DNA of 64,000 nucleotides from Shewanella vesiculosa (lineage in GTDB: Bacteria > Pseudomonadota > Gammaproteobacteria > Enterobacterales > Shewanellaceae). The notes beneath the pieces are model-generated. The model did not search any database, had not been told where the DNA came from, and saw only the letters and a list, made by a program, of their open reading frames with translations. Of the stretch, positions 38,511-49,074 are shown one piece after another. The stretch covers positions 1,860,001-1,924,000 of the forward strand of contig NZ_CP073588.1 of NCBI RefSeq assembly GCF_021560015.1. The letters run 5' to 3'. A program made the translations under genes and the position numbers. Each line of letters starts with the position of its first letter. The stretch's first letter is position 1.

Positions 38511-41500
38511 CTATCGTTCCTCATGTCTCAATTGAGCACGACGCCATAAAAAGAACACAACAGGAACAATTAATAGTGTCAGTATGATTGCACTGACCAT
38601 TCCGCCGACCATTGGCGCAGCAATTCGACTCATCACCTCGGAACCTGTTCCAGTACCATAAAGTATAGGTAATAATCCAGCAATGATTGCTGCTGCGGTC
38701 ATCATTACAGGACGTACACGCATACCTGCACCTTGAATAACGGATTGAATCAACTTTAGTTCATCAAATTTTTCTAGCTGCTGTGAACTATGATCAATCG
38801 CTTCTCTATAGGCTTGGTTTAAATAGACAAGCATAATGACGCCAATTTCGACAGCGACACCCGCCAATGCTATAAAACCTACCCCTACAGCAACTGAAAA
38901 ATTAAAACCTTGTATATACATTAACCAAATACTGCCCACCATTGCAAAAGGCAATGTTCCCACAATAATTCCTACTTCAACAGCATTGCGGAAATTCATG
39001 AACAATAAAATAACGATAATAAACAAAGTCAATGGTACTACGTAAGTAAGCTTCGCTTTTGCTCTTTCCATATACTCATATTGACCTGCCCAGGTAATAG
39101 AGTAACCGGCAGGTAATACCAATTTATCACTAACAACTTTTTGGGCTATTTCAACATAACTACCGATATCGACATCTTCAATATCGATATAAGCCCAACC
39201 ATTAAGACGAGCATTTTCACTTTTAATACCTGGTGGTCCATTTTCGATAACGATATCCGCTACATCCCCTAAAGAAATCCTCAAACCTTGCGGAGTGACG
39301 ATAGGCAATAAAGCTAATGCTTCAGGAGAATTTCGATAATCCTGAGGATAGCGTAAATTAATTGGATATCGTTCTAAGCCTTCAACTGTTTGTGAAATAT
39401 TCATACCACCGATCGCTGTAGCCACAACTTGTTGAACATCCGCTATATTTAAACCATACCGAGCAGCATTCTCCCTCTGGATATCAACTTTAATATAACG
39501 TCCACCTGCAACCCTCTCAGCGTATACTGACGCAGTCCCTTTAACATCTTTAAGGATTTCCTCTAATTGTTTACCAATTTTCTCAATTTCCTTGAGGCTA
39601 GGACCTGCAATTTTAATCCCTACAGGCGTTTTAATCCCTGTCGCCAACATGTCAATTCGGGTTTTAATTGGCATTACCCATGCGTTCGTCACACCGGGTA
39701 ACTTTACTAATGAGTCTAATTCTTGTTTTAAACTCTCAGTCGTCAGTCCTTCTCTCCACTCACTTTTGGGCTTAAGCTGAATAAACGTTTCCACCATTGT
39801 TAGAGGTGCAGGATCCGTTGCAGAGTCTGCTCGGCCAACCTTGCCAAATACGGTTTTAACCTCGGGTACTGTGTAAATTAACTTATCCATTTGTTGCACT
39901 AATTGGCGAGCTTTACCAATAGAAATACCAGGGTAAGTGGTCGGCATATACATTAGATCGCCTTCATCTAATGGAGGCATAAACTCACTACCAATTTTAT
40001 TTAACGGCCACACACCAATTGCCAACACAAATAACGCAAATAGGAGGGTTATTTTCGGGAAAGCCAATACTTTTTTCAACACTGGCATATATACAGCAGT
40101 TAACAATCGATTAACGGGGTTTTTGTGTTCAGGAAGCACTTTTCCCCGAATAAAGTATCCCATTAGCACTGGCACTAAGGTAATAGCTAACGCTGCCGAT
40201 GCAGCCATTGCGTAAGTTTTAGTAAACGCAAGCGGTGAAAACATCCTTCCCTCCTGTGCTTCGAGGGTAAATACCGGTAAAAAACTAACAGTAATAATAA
40301 GTAAACTAAAAAACAATGCCGGGCCAACTTCGCTGGCAGACCGCGCTACAACCTGCCAACGGTTTTCTGCCGTCAATGGCGTTCGTTCCATATGTTTATG
40401 CATATTTTCAATCATTACAATGGCGCCATCGACCATAGCACCAATTGCAATAGCAATACCACCTAAAGACATGATATTGGCATTTAACCCCTGCAAGTGC
40501 ATAATAATAAATGCTGTTAAAATACCAACTGGTAAGCTAACAATCGCAACAAGTGATGATCTTACATGCGCCAAAAATACCATACAGACTAAAGCTACGA
40601 CTAAAAACTCCTCTAGTAGTTTAAACCCTAAGTTTGATACGGCTCTCTCAATTAAACCGCTGCGATCGTAAACGGTCACAACTTCCACCCCCTCTGGAAG
40701 GCCTTTTTTCAGTGTCTCTAATTTAGCTTTCACACCATCAATAGTCTTTTGGGCATTTTCACCAAATCGCATCACAATAATGCCACCGACAGTCTCACCT
40801 TCACCATTTAGATCAACGACGCCTCGTCGCATTTGCGGTCCGGTCCCTATATCCGCAACATCTTTTAGCAGTAATGGTGTGCCATTATTGTTCACGCCTA
40901 AAGGAATATTGCCGATGTCCTCTTTATTCTCAAGATATCCTGTGGCACGAACCATATATTCAGCTTCAGCGATTTCGACTACAGAGGCACCAATTTCTTG
41001 ATTACCACGGTTAATCGCCATTTGAATAGCGGCTAAAGGTATACCAAATGCACGCAACTTATCTGGGTCAACCTTAATCTGATACTGTTTGACCATCCCA
41101 CCTAGAGCACTCACTTCAGAAACACCAGGGACTGTTTGTAATTCATACTTTAAAAACCAGTCCTGTAAGCTGCGTAACTCACTAATATCGTGTTTACCGG
41201 TTCTATCAACTAGTGCATATAAATATACCCAGCCCACACCAGTTGCGTCAGGTCCTAATTGAGGCTTTGCATTATCAGGTAACGTTGAAACAACTTGGCT
41301 AAGATATTCCAACACACGACTACGAGCCCAATATAAATCGGTTTCTTCATCGAAGATGACATAGACATATGAATCACCAAAAAAAGAGAATCCCCTTACC
41401 GTTACTGCACCAGGTACAGACAGCATAGCCGTAGTTAAAGGGTAAGTGACTTGATCTTCAACTACTTGTGGGGCTTGACCTGGATAACTTGTTTTAATAA

Positions 41501-41642
41501 TTACCTGAACATCAGATAAATCAGGCAAAGCATCAATAGGGGTATTTTTAAGTGAAAATAAACCCGCGCCGACGAGAATGGCACTGGCGAGCAAAACAAA
41601 AAATCTGTTTGCTACAGACCATCGTATTATTGATTCAATCAT
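38511..41642 (-). CDS. cusA: CusA-type Cu(I)/Ag(I) RND efflux pump
   Basis: 1043 residues. The TM4 region GGIAIAIGAMVDGAIVMIENMHKHM is the HME4 (Cu/Ag) signature. The periplasmic part includes the methionine-bearing segments expected for copper shuttling. FSFFGDSYVYVIFDEETDLYWARSRV near the N-terminus is typical of CusA. It works with CusB and CusC to pump Cu(I) out of the periplasm. It starts 2 bp after cusB and ends at a strong terminator. Confidence 0.93.
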   Translation of the reverse strand: MIESIIRWSVANRFFVLLASAILVGAGLFSLKNTPIDALPDLSDVQVIIKTSYPGQAPQVVEDQVTYPLTTAMLSVPGAVTVRGFSFFGDSYVYVIFDEETDLYWARSRVLEYLSQVVSTLPDNAKPQLGPDATGVGWVYLYALVDRTGKHDISELRSLQDWFLKYELQTVPGVSEVSALGGMVKQYQIKVDPDKLRAFGIPLAAIQMAINRGNQEIGASVVEIAEAEYMVRATGYLENKEDIGNIPLGVNNNGTPLLLKDVADIGTGPQMRRGVVDLNGEGETVGGIIVMRFGENAQKTIDGVKAKLETLKKGLPEGVEVVTVYDRSGLIERAVSNLGFKLLEEFLVVALVCMVFLAHVRSSLVAIVSLPVGILTAFIIMHLQGLNANIMSLGGIAIAIGAMVDGAIVMIENMHKHMERTPLTAENRWQVVARSASEVGPALFFSLLIITVSFLPVFTLEAQEGRMFSPLAFTKTYAMAASAALAITLVPVLMGYFIRGKVLPEHKNPVNRLLTAVYMPVLKKVLAFPKITLLFALFVLAIGVWPLNKIGSEFMPPLDEGDLMYMPTTYPGISIGKARQLVQQMDKLIYTVPEVKTVFGKVGRADSATDPAPLTMVETFIQLKPKSEWREGLTTESLKQELDSLVKLPGVTNAWVMPIKTRIDMLATGIKTPVGIKIAGPSLKEIEKIGKQLEEILKDVKGTASVYAERVAGGRYIKVDIQRENAARYGLNIADVQQVVATAIGGMNISQTVEGLERYPINLRYPQDYRNSPEALALLPIVTPQGLRISLGDVADIVIENGPPGIKSENARLNGWAYIDIEDVDIGSYVEIAQKVVSDKLVLPAGYSITWAGQYEYMERAKAKLTYVVPLTLFIIVILLFMNFRNAVEVGIIVGTLPFAMVGSIWLMYIQGFNFSVAVGVGFIALAGVAVEIGVIMLVYLNQAYREAIDHSSQQLEKFDELKLIQSVIQGAGMRVRPVMMTAAAIIAGLLPILYGTGTGSEVMSRIAAPMVGGMVSAIILTLLIVPVVFFLWRRAQLRHEER

Positions 41643-41644
41643 GG

Positions 41645-43183
41645 TTATTCTCCCATCTCCATTCCTGAATGATCTGTTTGATGTGTTGTATTAGATACAT
41701 CATCAGTATCTTTGGGATAGTGTATATTTACCACTTTGACCAAGCCGTCTGATGTTTTTTCTAATTCAATATGAAGCACAGCACCAACGGTAAATACAGA
41801 GAAATCCACACTGTCATCAACAGTAAAGTCCATGGTCATTTGTGGCCATTCCCATTCATTGACAGCTTGATGGTCCACATTAATCATTCGATGTGCAGCC
41901 ATTAAACCATTTACTTTTGCCTCTACCCAGGCGGTTTCAGATGTGATGGCTTGAATATTTTCTTGCTCATCTTCTGGTGCTGTCATACGTTTAAGATCAG
42001 AAGTTTTATTTGATTCAGAATCCAATAAAAATTGTGCAGACGAGACTACAATATCTCCCTCGTACAGTCCTGACTCTATTTGAATGCTGTCATCATCTAA
42101 TCGCCCTAACGTTACCGCTACAGATTTATATTTACCTTCACCGAGGGCAAGTACAACTCGATCAGAGTTTCCTGTTCTAATAACAGCCTCCCTTGGTAAC
42201 AGTAATACGTCCTCTTCACTTCGTGTTTTTATCGACACTTGAGCAAACATATTTGGCTTTAATGCCGCATTGGTATTATCGAAACGCAATCTCACTTTTA
42301 GCGTTCTTGTTTTACTGTCTAATGTCGGGTAGACATAATCGACTTTTCCTTGCCAAAATTGGCCTGGCAGGTAATCTAATTTCATTTCAACAGTTTGCCC
42401 AACTTTAACCATGTTTGCTTGACGTTCAAAAACTTCAGCTTCAACCCATACTTGTGATAATGAGCCAACTGAAAACATTGTCATACCCGGTTTAACAAAC
42501 GATCCCTCCCTTATATTCAAATTATCAATAACACCACTTTGAGGGGCATAAAATGTAATATTTTGTTTGACCGTTCTATTCTTACGTAGCGCTTTAATCT
42601 CCGCGTTTGGTATTAATAGCGCTTTCAATCGTTCTTCAGATGCAGTAATCAAACGCTGATCTTTTCGATTTAAAGCTAATAACATTTCCTCTTGTGCATT
42701 AACTAAAGCTGGAGAGTAAATTGAATATATTGGTTGCCCTTTAACGACCGGATCACCAGAAGCTTTGACATAAAGTTCTTCAATCCATCCTTCTACTCTA
42801 GGATTAATATGAATAAGTTGATCTTGATCGTATTGAACGTATCCTACTGTTTTAATGCTAGTTTCCAGTGTCCCAAGCGTTGCTACGGATGTGCGCATAC
42901 CAAGTTTATTAATCACAGCAGGTGATATTTTAATGGCACCAGGTCCAAAATCTGTCGAATCGGTGCCATCTTCGTATACAGGTATAAGATCCATACCCAT
43001 TGGTGATTTCCCAGGTTTATCACTACGATAATTAGGATTCATAGGTGCGACCCAATATGAAGGCTTAGCTTTTGCACTGTCCTCTGAAGTTATCTGATTC
43101 TGCGGTGTATATAGGATTGATGCACTAATACCAGTAAGAATACCGATAACTAATATGCTGATCATTTTCAAATTGCTGTTCAT
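41645..43183 (-). CDS. cusB: CusB adaptor with fused CusF-like copper domain
   Basis: 512 residues, longer than CusB (about 407). After a membrane/signal segment comes a heavy-metal-binding domain (YWVAPMNPNYRSDKPGKSPM, GMDLIPVY). The adaptor core follows (IKISPAVINKLGMRTSVATL, SPALVNAQEEMLLALNRKD). The last about 85 residues form a CusF-like domain, with DHQAVNEWEWPQMTMDF supplying the His, Trp and two Met ligands of CusF. So the metallochaperone is fused to its delivery target. The start overlaps the cusC stop (ATGA). Confidence 0.9.
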   Translation of the reverse strand: MNSNLKMISILVIGILTGISASILYTPQNQITSEDSAKAKPSYWVAPMNPNYRSDKPGKSPMGMDLIPVYEDGTDSTDFGPGAIKISPAVINKLGMRTSVATLGTLETSIKTVGYVQYDQDQLIHINPRVEGWIEELYVKASGDPVVKGQPIYSIYSPALVNAQEEMLLALNRKDQRLITASEERLKALLIPNAEIKALRKNRTVKQNITFYAPQSGVIDNLNIREGSFVKPGMTMFSVGSLSQVWVEAEVFERQANMVKVGQTVEMKLDYLPGQFWQGKVDYVYPTLDSKTRTLKVRLRFDNTNAALKPNMFAQVSIKTRSEEDVLLLPREAVIRTGNSDRVVLALGEGKYKSVAVTLGRLDDDSIQIESGLYEGDIVVSSAQFLLDSESNKTSDLKRMTAPEDEQENIQAITSETAWVEAKVNGLMAAHRMINVDHQAVNEWEWPQMTMDFTVDDSVDFSVFTVGAVLHIELEKTSDGLVKVVNIHYPKDTDDVSNTTHQTDHSGMEMGE

Positions 43184-44613
43184 TTTACTTCTCCATCAAC
43201 ATAAGATTTATGTGAGATGCTAACTGGGCCCACTTTAGGGGTAAAAAAATAGTTCAATTGAACTTTAACTTTCTGTAAATCAACGTTAATGGCCAAAGCA
43301 TCTAATTGAGTATTTAATTGAGCAATGAGGGAACGTACGACTTCAGCGAAATCACCCTTATCATTTGTGTAAGCCGTTAGCGACGCATCAGCTTGATCTT
43401 GCATTTGAGGTAATAAAAAATCGTTATAGAGTGTCTGACGTTGTTCCAATTTAAGAAGTTGCGCTTTCGCAGTACCGTATGACGCCATCATGTTTCGAAG
43501 CAGTAACCACTTTTCCGTTTTAATTGATTCCGATTGATAAATAGCGGCTTGAACTTGCTTGTCTTGTTTTGACGAAGTAAATATTGGTAAATCAAAACTC
43601 ACACCAATTGATAGCAAATCATCGCGAGAATTACCCATAGGATCATTGCCTCGATAACTGTATCCAGCATTTACACCCCATTCTGGCTTATACAATTGCT
43701 TTTTTAACTCGACACCTTTTCGGCTTGACTCAATTCTTTGCTCCAATGCTGAAATGAGTGGATGAACAGAGAACGCTTCATACAGAGACTGTTGGTAATG
43801 TTGGCTTTTTTCCTCATCGAAATAAAGATTAGGATTCGTTAGTTTAATTTGAGGAAGTATATTAGGGACGGTGAACGTCGAAAATAACAGCTCATAATCT
43901 TGTTCATGACCTATTCGATATTCATCAACAAATGCCTTACCAACCCATTCAGATAATTTCTGTTTAAACATATCTTCTTGCTGGGCCAAAACGGTCAGCT
44001 TATCTTCAAGACGGGTCACCTCTAACTGAGCACGAATAATATCCTGCTGATTAGATTTAACTAAAGCAGATGAATACCCTGCTTTAACAACATCTGATAG
44101 TTGTTCAAATAAGTTCCGATTGCGCTCAATCAGTGCAATGCTCTCTTGCGCTTTATATACATCAAACCAAATTTGAGCTGTGGTGACACTTAACTTTGCT
44201 CGTCTATCTTGTCTTAAGAAAGGATATTGCTCAGCCGTTAACTCAAGTTGTTGTTGGCGTAAACTTAAGCTATCCCCACGGGGAAACATTTGAGTGACAC
44301 CAATTTTCATTTGAGTCATTGCTTCTTGTCCAAAATCAAAAGTGTTTATGGACAAATTAGCTAAACCAACACTGATTTTTGGATCTGGTAAAGTTCCTGC
44401 CGCGATACTCTCTGATTGAATAGCATCTTGTTGAAATTGATTACTGACTAACCAGGGATCGTTTGATTGAGAGAGATAAACTGCTTCTTCCAGTGATAAT
44501 GTCTGTACTGGTTCTGCCGCATATACCGCAGCGCTAATACCAATAAAGGACATCACTACTATTAGAATATATTGAGTGTAAATTTCACCCAATTTCTTGT
44601 AAATTAAAGACAT
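43180..44613 (-). CDS. cusC: CusC-type TolC-family outer-membrane channel
   Basis: 477 residues. A signal/membrane segment (cut near YAAEPVQTL) is followed by the two TolC-type repeats: LSLEEAVYLSQSNDPWLVSN and HPLISALEQRIESSRKGVEL, with long coiled helices and ARLTVTTAQIW-like stretches. No lipobox is seen. It provides the outer-membrane exit for the Cus pump. Unlike czcC in the same island, it is intact. Confidence 0.88.
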   Translation of the reverse strand: MSLIYKKLGEIYTQYILIVVMSFIGISAAVYAAEPVQTLSLEEAVYLSQSNDPWLVSNQFQQDAIQSESIAAGTLPDPKISVGLANLSINTFDFGQEAMTQMKIGVTQMFPRGDSLSLRQQQLELTAEQYPFLRQDRRAKLSVTTAQIWFDVYKAQESIALIERNRNLFEQLSDVVKAGYSSALVKSNQQDIIRAQLEVTRLEDKLTVLAQQEDMFKQKLSEWVGKAFVDEYRIGHEQDYELLFSTFTVPNILPQIKLTNPNLYFDEEKSQHYQQSLYEAFSVHPLISALEQRIESSRKGVELKKQLYKPEWGVNAGYSYRGNDPMGNSRDDLLSIGVSFDLPIFTSSKQDKQVQAAIYQSESIKTEKWLLLRNMMASYGTAKAQLLKLEQRQTLYNDFLLPQMQDQADASLTAYTNDKGDFAEVVRSLIAQLNTQLDALAINVDLQKVKVQLNYFFTPKVGPVSISHKSYVDGEVK

Positions 44614-44736
44614 AAAGCCTCCAAATTAATCACCAATTCTCGAATTGAATTCGAACAAAGGTAATATCTTGTTAATTTATTTTAAAAAAGATAAATGAAC
44701 AGGAAGACGATCAAAAATTGATCAAGCCTTTCCTAT

Positions 44737-45123
44737 CTAACAAGACAATATTGGAGGACGATATAAAGAAGAGTTATATTGCGGAGTCGTATTTTGAGTC
44801 AAACCAGATATAAAACTACTCAAACTTGAGATGGTTATTGATTGGACAATTTTCATTTCAAGGGCAATTGAAAAACAAGTACCTATCGGACAATCACATT
44901 GATTATCACAACAATCAGGAATGTCAGCGGTAGATGTTTTAACGGCATCAGCATCTGATGTTAATTGGTGATGGCAAGCGTTAGTCGCAGCGGTATTCAC
45001 TGGATTTGATTTACTTAACATTGAATTCATATCAGAGGGGCATGGCAAAATCACAGACGCAAAAGCTTGACTGACAAATGTCATCAAGATAAGCATCACT
45101 GTGATAATTCGCATACGACTCAA
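44737..45123 (-). CDS. CopL-like Cys-rich secreted protein 2
   Basis: 128 residues from a TTG start with TTGGAG upstream. Signal peptide MRIITVMLILMTFVSQAFA, then ACHHQLTSDADAV and the cluster IPDCCDNQCDCPIGTCFSIA, ending NSSLYRPPILSC. It is clearly paralogous to the protein at 37981 (same signal peptide end FASVI, same CC-x-x-x-C-x-CP-x-G-x-C cluster, same SSLYRPPI end). It lies 123 bp upstream of cusC and heads the cusCBA block. The role is probably copper-dependent induction or periplasmic binding. Confidence 0.65.
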   Translation of the reverse strand: MSRMRIITVMLILMTFVSQAFASVILPCPSDMNSMLSKSNPVNTAATNACHHQLTSDADAVKTSTADIPDCCDNQCDCPIGTCFSIALEMKIVQSITISSLSSFISGLTQNTTPQYNSSLYRPPILSC

Positions 45124-45294
45124 GATAAAACTCCAATATAATTAGTGCTATTAATGTTAACTCAACTTGACTAAATCATCCTAGTTAACTGTAGTGTTTT
45201 TTTACTTTTAACTACTGATACTTGACATAGATCACACTTCGAAAGCTCTTACTAAAAGATAGTCAGTATCGATAAAAATTAACATCTAATTGTC
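45124..45294. promoter_or_regulatory. Upstream region of CopL-like 2
   Basis: 171 bp. TTGACATAGATCACA (45225-45239) resembles ATGACATAAGTCACA at 50001-50015, upstream of the third CopL-like gene. The shared TGACATA-R-R-TCACA may be a common regulatory site. No copy was found upstream of the first CopL-like gene. Confidence 0.35.
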
Positions 45295-45659
45295 TTAACT
45301 TATCTTGGATCCTGGTGGGGGTTTGTGGCAACTATGTGGTTGATGATTTGCATTATCTTTGATGTTTTGATCCACAAATTGGTAGTAACTTTCCTTCACA
45401 TGAGTCCACCAATCGTTATGAATATTAGCACCATGCTTTCTGATAACCGCTTCAATACCTTCTAAATTGATATGGCTGGCATCATAGGTTAGATAAATAG
45501 TCCCGATTTGTCATTATAAATCACTTCTTCTATGCCAAACAGTTTGTCTATCTCAGTCTTTAATGCTTCTAAATTTTGATTATCTACTCCAGTTAATCTT
45601 AGGTTTCTGACAACTAAAGTGGCTTCTTTAACGCCCGGTCTATGTTCAAAATCACTCAT
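45295..45659 (-). pseudogene. Small HMA-like cation-binding protein, frameshifted
   Basis: From ATG 45659 (AGAGAG upstream), MSDFEHRPGVKEATLVVRNL...LTGVDNQNLEALKTEIDKLF is a ferredoxin-like heavy-metal-associated fold, though the CxxC is absent. The frame stops at 45489 after NDKSGLFI. Adding one base at the CCC/GGG run 45502-45504 gives TIYLTYDASHINLEGIEAVI, NDWWTHVKESYYQFVDQNIK and a His/Cys-rich tail (NHQPHSCHKPPPG) to the TAA at 45295. About 121 residues. It probably helps copper handling between the cus and copA blocks. Confidence 0.65.
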
Positions 45660-45737
45660 AATGTCTCTCTTAATCATTAACTCATCATTTTTCTGATGAT
45701 TTAGGTAAAAAGTAATTAACAAAAAATGGCCAATTTT

Positions 45738-45767
45738 CTAACCTAGACAGTAAACAGCTTAGGTTAG
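45738..45767. terminator. Weak hairpin after the cupredoxin gene
   Basis: CTAACCTA (45738-45745) / TAGGTTAG (45760-45767), an 8-bp stem with a 14-base loop between the cupredoxin and HMA genes. No U-run; low confidence. Confidence 0.35.
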
Positions 45768-45871
45768 AATCAAGATATTGATTGCAAAGTTCAAAAAGGC
45801 TCATTTTAATACTGCTATTATCTTCATCATTGATACCAACATATTGAAAAATACGCATGGATATCTAGTGT

Positions 45872-46223
45872 TTACTCAACAATCAATACACCTTTATACA
45901 TTTGCATCTGACAATGAAATGGATACTCACCCTTTTCCAGAGCCGGTAATGATATCGTCGTGGGCTTATCCAGCGCTAAATCCTGGCTAATCTCCAAGTC
46001 GGGTAGCAGGACTGTGGCTGAACATCCGGATTTATCTTGGCGTAAAAAAAGTTATCTCTGTTGGTGTATTAGCCGAAATTTTAATTCGTGCAGGCGTATA
46101 CACACCGTCTTTAACCAGTATCAATGTACTAGCGTCAACACTAGAATCCTTTGTCGGTTTATATAGCCAAAACCACCAAATGATAAAACCGATTAATGCG
46201 ATACACAGTAAATTAATTAACAT
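45872..46223 (-). pseudogene. Membrane-anchored cupredoxin, frameshifted
   Basis: One N-terminal membrane helix (LLCIALIGFIIWWFWLY), then LVKDGVYTPARIKISANTPT, the start of a cupredoxin fold. The frame breaks in a 7-A run (46044-46050). Removing one base restores FLRQDKSGCSATVLLPDLEI and the copper loop GEYPFHCQMQMYKGVLIVE to a TAA at 45872. About 116 residues. The Cys-His-Met set in YPFHCQMQM fits type-1-like or Cu(I) binding. It lies 10 bp after copA and probably buffers periplasmic copper. Confidence 0.7.
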
Positions 46224-46233
46224 ATTGAAGCTC

Positions 46234-48483
46234 CTAGTGTTCTTTGGCTTTAAACAAACGTAAACGGTTAGCGTTACTCACTACGGTAAGTGATGAAAAG
46301 GCCATCGCAGCCCCGGCAATCACTGGATTTAGCAAAATACCAAAAACAGGGAAAAGCACACCTGCTGCTAAGGGAATACCCGCGACGTTGTAAATAAACG
46401 CGCCAAACAAGTTTTGTTTAATGTTGCGCAGCGTTGCTTTACTAATGGCTATCGCATCGGCTAAGCCATGAAGTGATCCGCGCATTAAGGTAATATCAGC
46501 GCTTTCTATCGCCACATCAGTGCCTGTTCCAATAGCAAAGCCAACATCGGCTAACGCTAATGCGGGGGCGTCATTAATCCCATCGCCGGTCATACCAACC
46601 ACTTCATTTTGTTGCTGAAGTTCAGCCACTTTATTGGCTTTATCTTCTGGCATGACTTCTGCGAAAAAATCATCAATACCGACTTTTTTAGCCACTGCGG
46701 CGGCGGTCGCTTTATTGTCCCCGGTTAACATTATCACTTTGATGCCACTGCGTTTCAGTCTCGCAATCGCTTCGATTGAATCAGGCTTTATCGGATCTGA
46801 TACCGCAATAATGGCCAGTAATTGCCCTGCAAGCGCTAAATACATTGGTGTTTTAGCATTTTCAGCTAACACTTGGGCCTTAGCTTCATTGAATCCAATA
46901 TCAATATTTTTGTCTTGCATTAATTTTAGATTACCAAATAATAATATCTGGCCATCCACTTCAGCTTCTACACCTTTACCTGAAATGGCATTGAAGTGCT
47001 CAGTGTTAATGGCTTCAATACCTCTATCATTCGCACTTTCAACAATCGCTTGCGCGAGTGGATGTTCGGAGTGACTTTCAATTCCAGCAGACAAGGCAAG
47101 TACCTGCTCTTCACTGTCTGTATTAACCAAAATAATATCGGTAACTTGCGGTTTACCTTCGGTAATGGTGCCGGTTTTATCCAATACCATGGCGGTTATT
47201 TTAGACGCGGTTTGCAATGCTTCACCGTTCCGAATAAGCACTCCCGATTCAGCCGCCTTACCAACGCCGACCATCACTGACATTGGCGTTGCGAGTCCTA
47301 ACGCACAAGGACAAGCAATAATTAATACTGTTGTTGCAGACACGATGGCAAATACACTCGACGGCTCAGGGCCAAAGTTAAACCACACCATGGCACTGAC
47401 TGTAGCGATGATCATAATGGCGGGCACAAAGTAAGCGGCTATAACATCAGCTAAACGTCCAATCGGCGGCTTAGAGTTTTGCGCCCGTTTGACCATACTA
47501 ATAATGCGCGCCAGTGCAGTATCTTTACCTACACGAGTGGCTTTAAATATGATCGAGCCTGATTTATTCAAGGTGCCAGTGACCACATCGTCACCGATCA
47601 CTTTTTCAACAGGCATTGGCTCACCAGTCAACATTGATTCATCAATGGTGCTGTTACCTTCAATAACCACCCCATCAACTGGGATTTTTTTCGCCAGGGC
47701 GAACTTTAACGTGATCATTAAGTAATACATGAGCAATATCGATGTCGAGGTCTTTTCCATCACGGATAACCCGAGCAGTTTTAGCTTGCAAACCAATGAG
47801 ACGCTTAATCGCTTCAGAGGTTTTACCGCGCGCGCTTTAACTTCTAGTGCTAAACCAAGATTAATTAAACCAATAATCATTGCGGTCGCTTCAAAGTAAA
47901 CATGCCTTGCCATCTCGGGAAATAATTGTGGAAATGCAACTATCAACATAGAGTAAACCCAAGCAGTACCGGTACCTAAGGCAATGAGGGTATCCATATT
48001 GGCGTTATGGTTTAAAAATGATTTCCATGCACCGATATAAAAATGCCTACCTGATATCAGCATAATCGCAAGAGTCACCACACCAACCAGTCCCCACACC
48101 ACTTGTTCTAATAGGGTTGATACCGTCATTTCGCCAATAAACAGTCCATAAATCATCAACGGAATACCGACGGACAGAGCGATAATGGTATGGCGTAATA
48201 AACTTTTATAATGTTGCAAATCAGCCTGTTCTTTCTCGTTCATGACATCTTCTGCCGACTCCGCCTTTATTTGAGAGGCATTGTAACCAGCGCTTTCGAC
48301 CGCTTTTATAATCAACTCGGCAGATGCTTTACCGTTAACCAGTACCGTTCTGTCCGCAAAATTCATCTCGGCCGAATCAACGCCTTCTACGCTGTTAATC
48401 GCTTTTTCAATTTTGCCAACACAACTCGCGCAGCCTGCGCCGAGGATATTGAGTTGCATAAGTGAGTTTTTTGTTTGATTCAT
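46234..48483 (-). CDS. copA: Cu(I)-exporting P1B-type ATPase, with a scrambled segment
   Basis: 749 residues. One N-terminal HMA domain with GAGCASC (normally GMTCASC), then the A domain ([14 protein letters not shown]), the CPC metal path ([13 protein letters not shown]), phosphorylation site [13 protein letters not shown] motif [11 protein letters not shown] and hinge [15 protein letters not shown]. Residues about 217-266 read out of frame. An extra CG unit at 47827-47835 and an extra A in the 7-A run at 47685-47691 sum to three bases. The true frame would read [20 protein letters not shown]. It pumps Cu(I) to the periplasm. Its start overlaps the MerR stop (TAATG). Confidence 0.88.
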   Translation of the reverse strand: MNQTKNSLMQLNILGAGCASCVGKIEKAINSVEGVDSAEMNFADRTVLVNGKASAELIIKAVESAGYNASQIKAESAEDVMNEKEQADLQHYKSLLRHTIIALSVGIPLMIYGLFIGEMTVSTLLEQVVWGLVGVVTLAIMLISGRHFYIGAWKSFLNHNANMDTLIALGTGTAWVYSMLIVAFPQLFPEMARHVYFEATAMIIGLINLGLALEVKARAVKPLKRLSVSLVCKLKLLGLSVMEKTSTSILLMYYLMITLKFALAKKIPVDGVVIEGNSTIDESMLTGEPMPVEKVIGDDVVTGTLNKSGSIIFKATRVGKDTALARIISMVKRAQNSKPPIGRLADVIAAYFVPAIMIIATVSAMVWFNFGPEPSSVFAIVSATTVLIIACPCALGLATPMSVMVGVGKAAESGVLIRNGEALQTASKITAMVLDKTGTITEGKPQVTDIILVNTDSEEQVLALSAGIESHSEHPLAQAIVESANDRGIEAINTEHFNAISGKGVEAEVDGQILLFGNLKLMQDKNIDIGFNEAKAQVLAENAKTPMYLALAGQLLAIIAVSDPIKPDSIEAIARLKRSGIKVIMLTGDNKATAAAVAKKVGIDDFFAEVMPEDKANKVAELQQQNEVVGMTGDGINDAPALALADVGFAIGTGTDVAIESADITLMRGSLHGLADAIAISKATLRNIKQNLFGAFIYNVAGIPLAAGVLFPVFGILLNPVIAGAAMAFSSLTVVSNANRLRLFKAKEH

Positions 48484-48953
48484 TACTTAACCTCCGTTGA
48501 CGCTAATATAATGTGGTCAAGCTGAGTAACTGTTGTTGTCTGAGTATCAGCTTGATGCGTACTTTCAATCAAATGACAAACCATATTTCCTGTAGGCAAG
48601 TTATCTGGCATAGTTGACCATTGTTCAACTGCCTGAAAAAGTCTTGCTCTTAATTTCATTGTTTTATTAAATTGTTCTTCCGTTTCATCTAACTTTTGTT
48701 TTACTAATTCACGTACAAGGTGGCACGCACTTTCACCATGGTCAGTGTTAGAAAAAATCAACTTAATGTCTTCAACCGAAAAATCAAGCTGACGAGAACT
48801 TATGATAAATTGCATACGGCTCAAATCTTTCTCGCCATAATATTTATATCCATTATCAGGTGACTTACAGGGAGAGAGTAGACCTATACGAGTATAAAAT
48901 CTAACAGTGTCACTGGTTACATTGAGTTTTTTAGCTAATTGATTAACCTTCAT
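48483..48953 (-). CDS. MerR-family metal regulator (CueR/ZntR-like)
   Basis: 156 residues from ATG 48953. The frame is open to 49016, but the AGAGG site and family start [20 protein letters not shown] favour this ATG. A winged helix ([20 protein letters not shown]) and long dimer helix are followed by metal-loop cysteines in [10 protein letters not shown] and [10 protein letters not shown]. It is translationally overlapped with copA, so it is the copper-responsive activator of that ATPase. The two Cys do not match the short CueR loop exactly, so Zn/Cd response cannot be excluded. Confidence 0.85.
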   Translation of the reverse strand: MKVNQLAKKLNVTSDTVRFYTRIGLLSPCKSPDNGYKYYGEKDLSRMQFIISSRQLDFSVEDIKLIFSNTDHGESACHLVRELVKQKLDETEEQFNKTMKLRARLFQAVEQWSTMPDNLPTGNMVCHLIESTHQADTQTTTVTQLDHIILASTEVK

Positions 48954-49074
48954 AAAACCTCTGAAAACACTAAATTTATTTTCAGACACCAATTTGCGGT
49001 TCGATGACTCGTCCACTTTTTAGTAGTCTATTTATAAATTGAGGGTGCAGATTAATAGCACCCTCACAGTGGTG

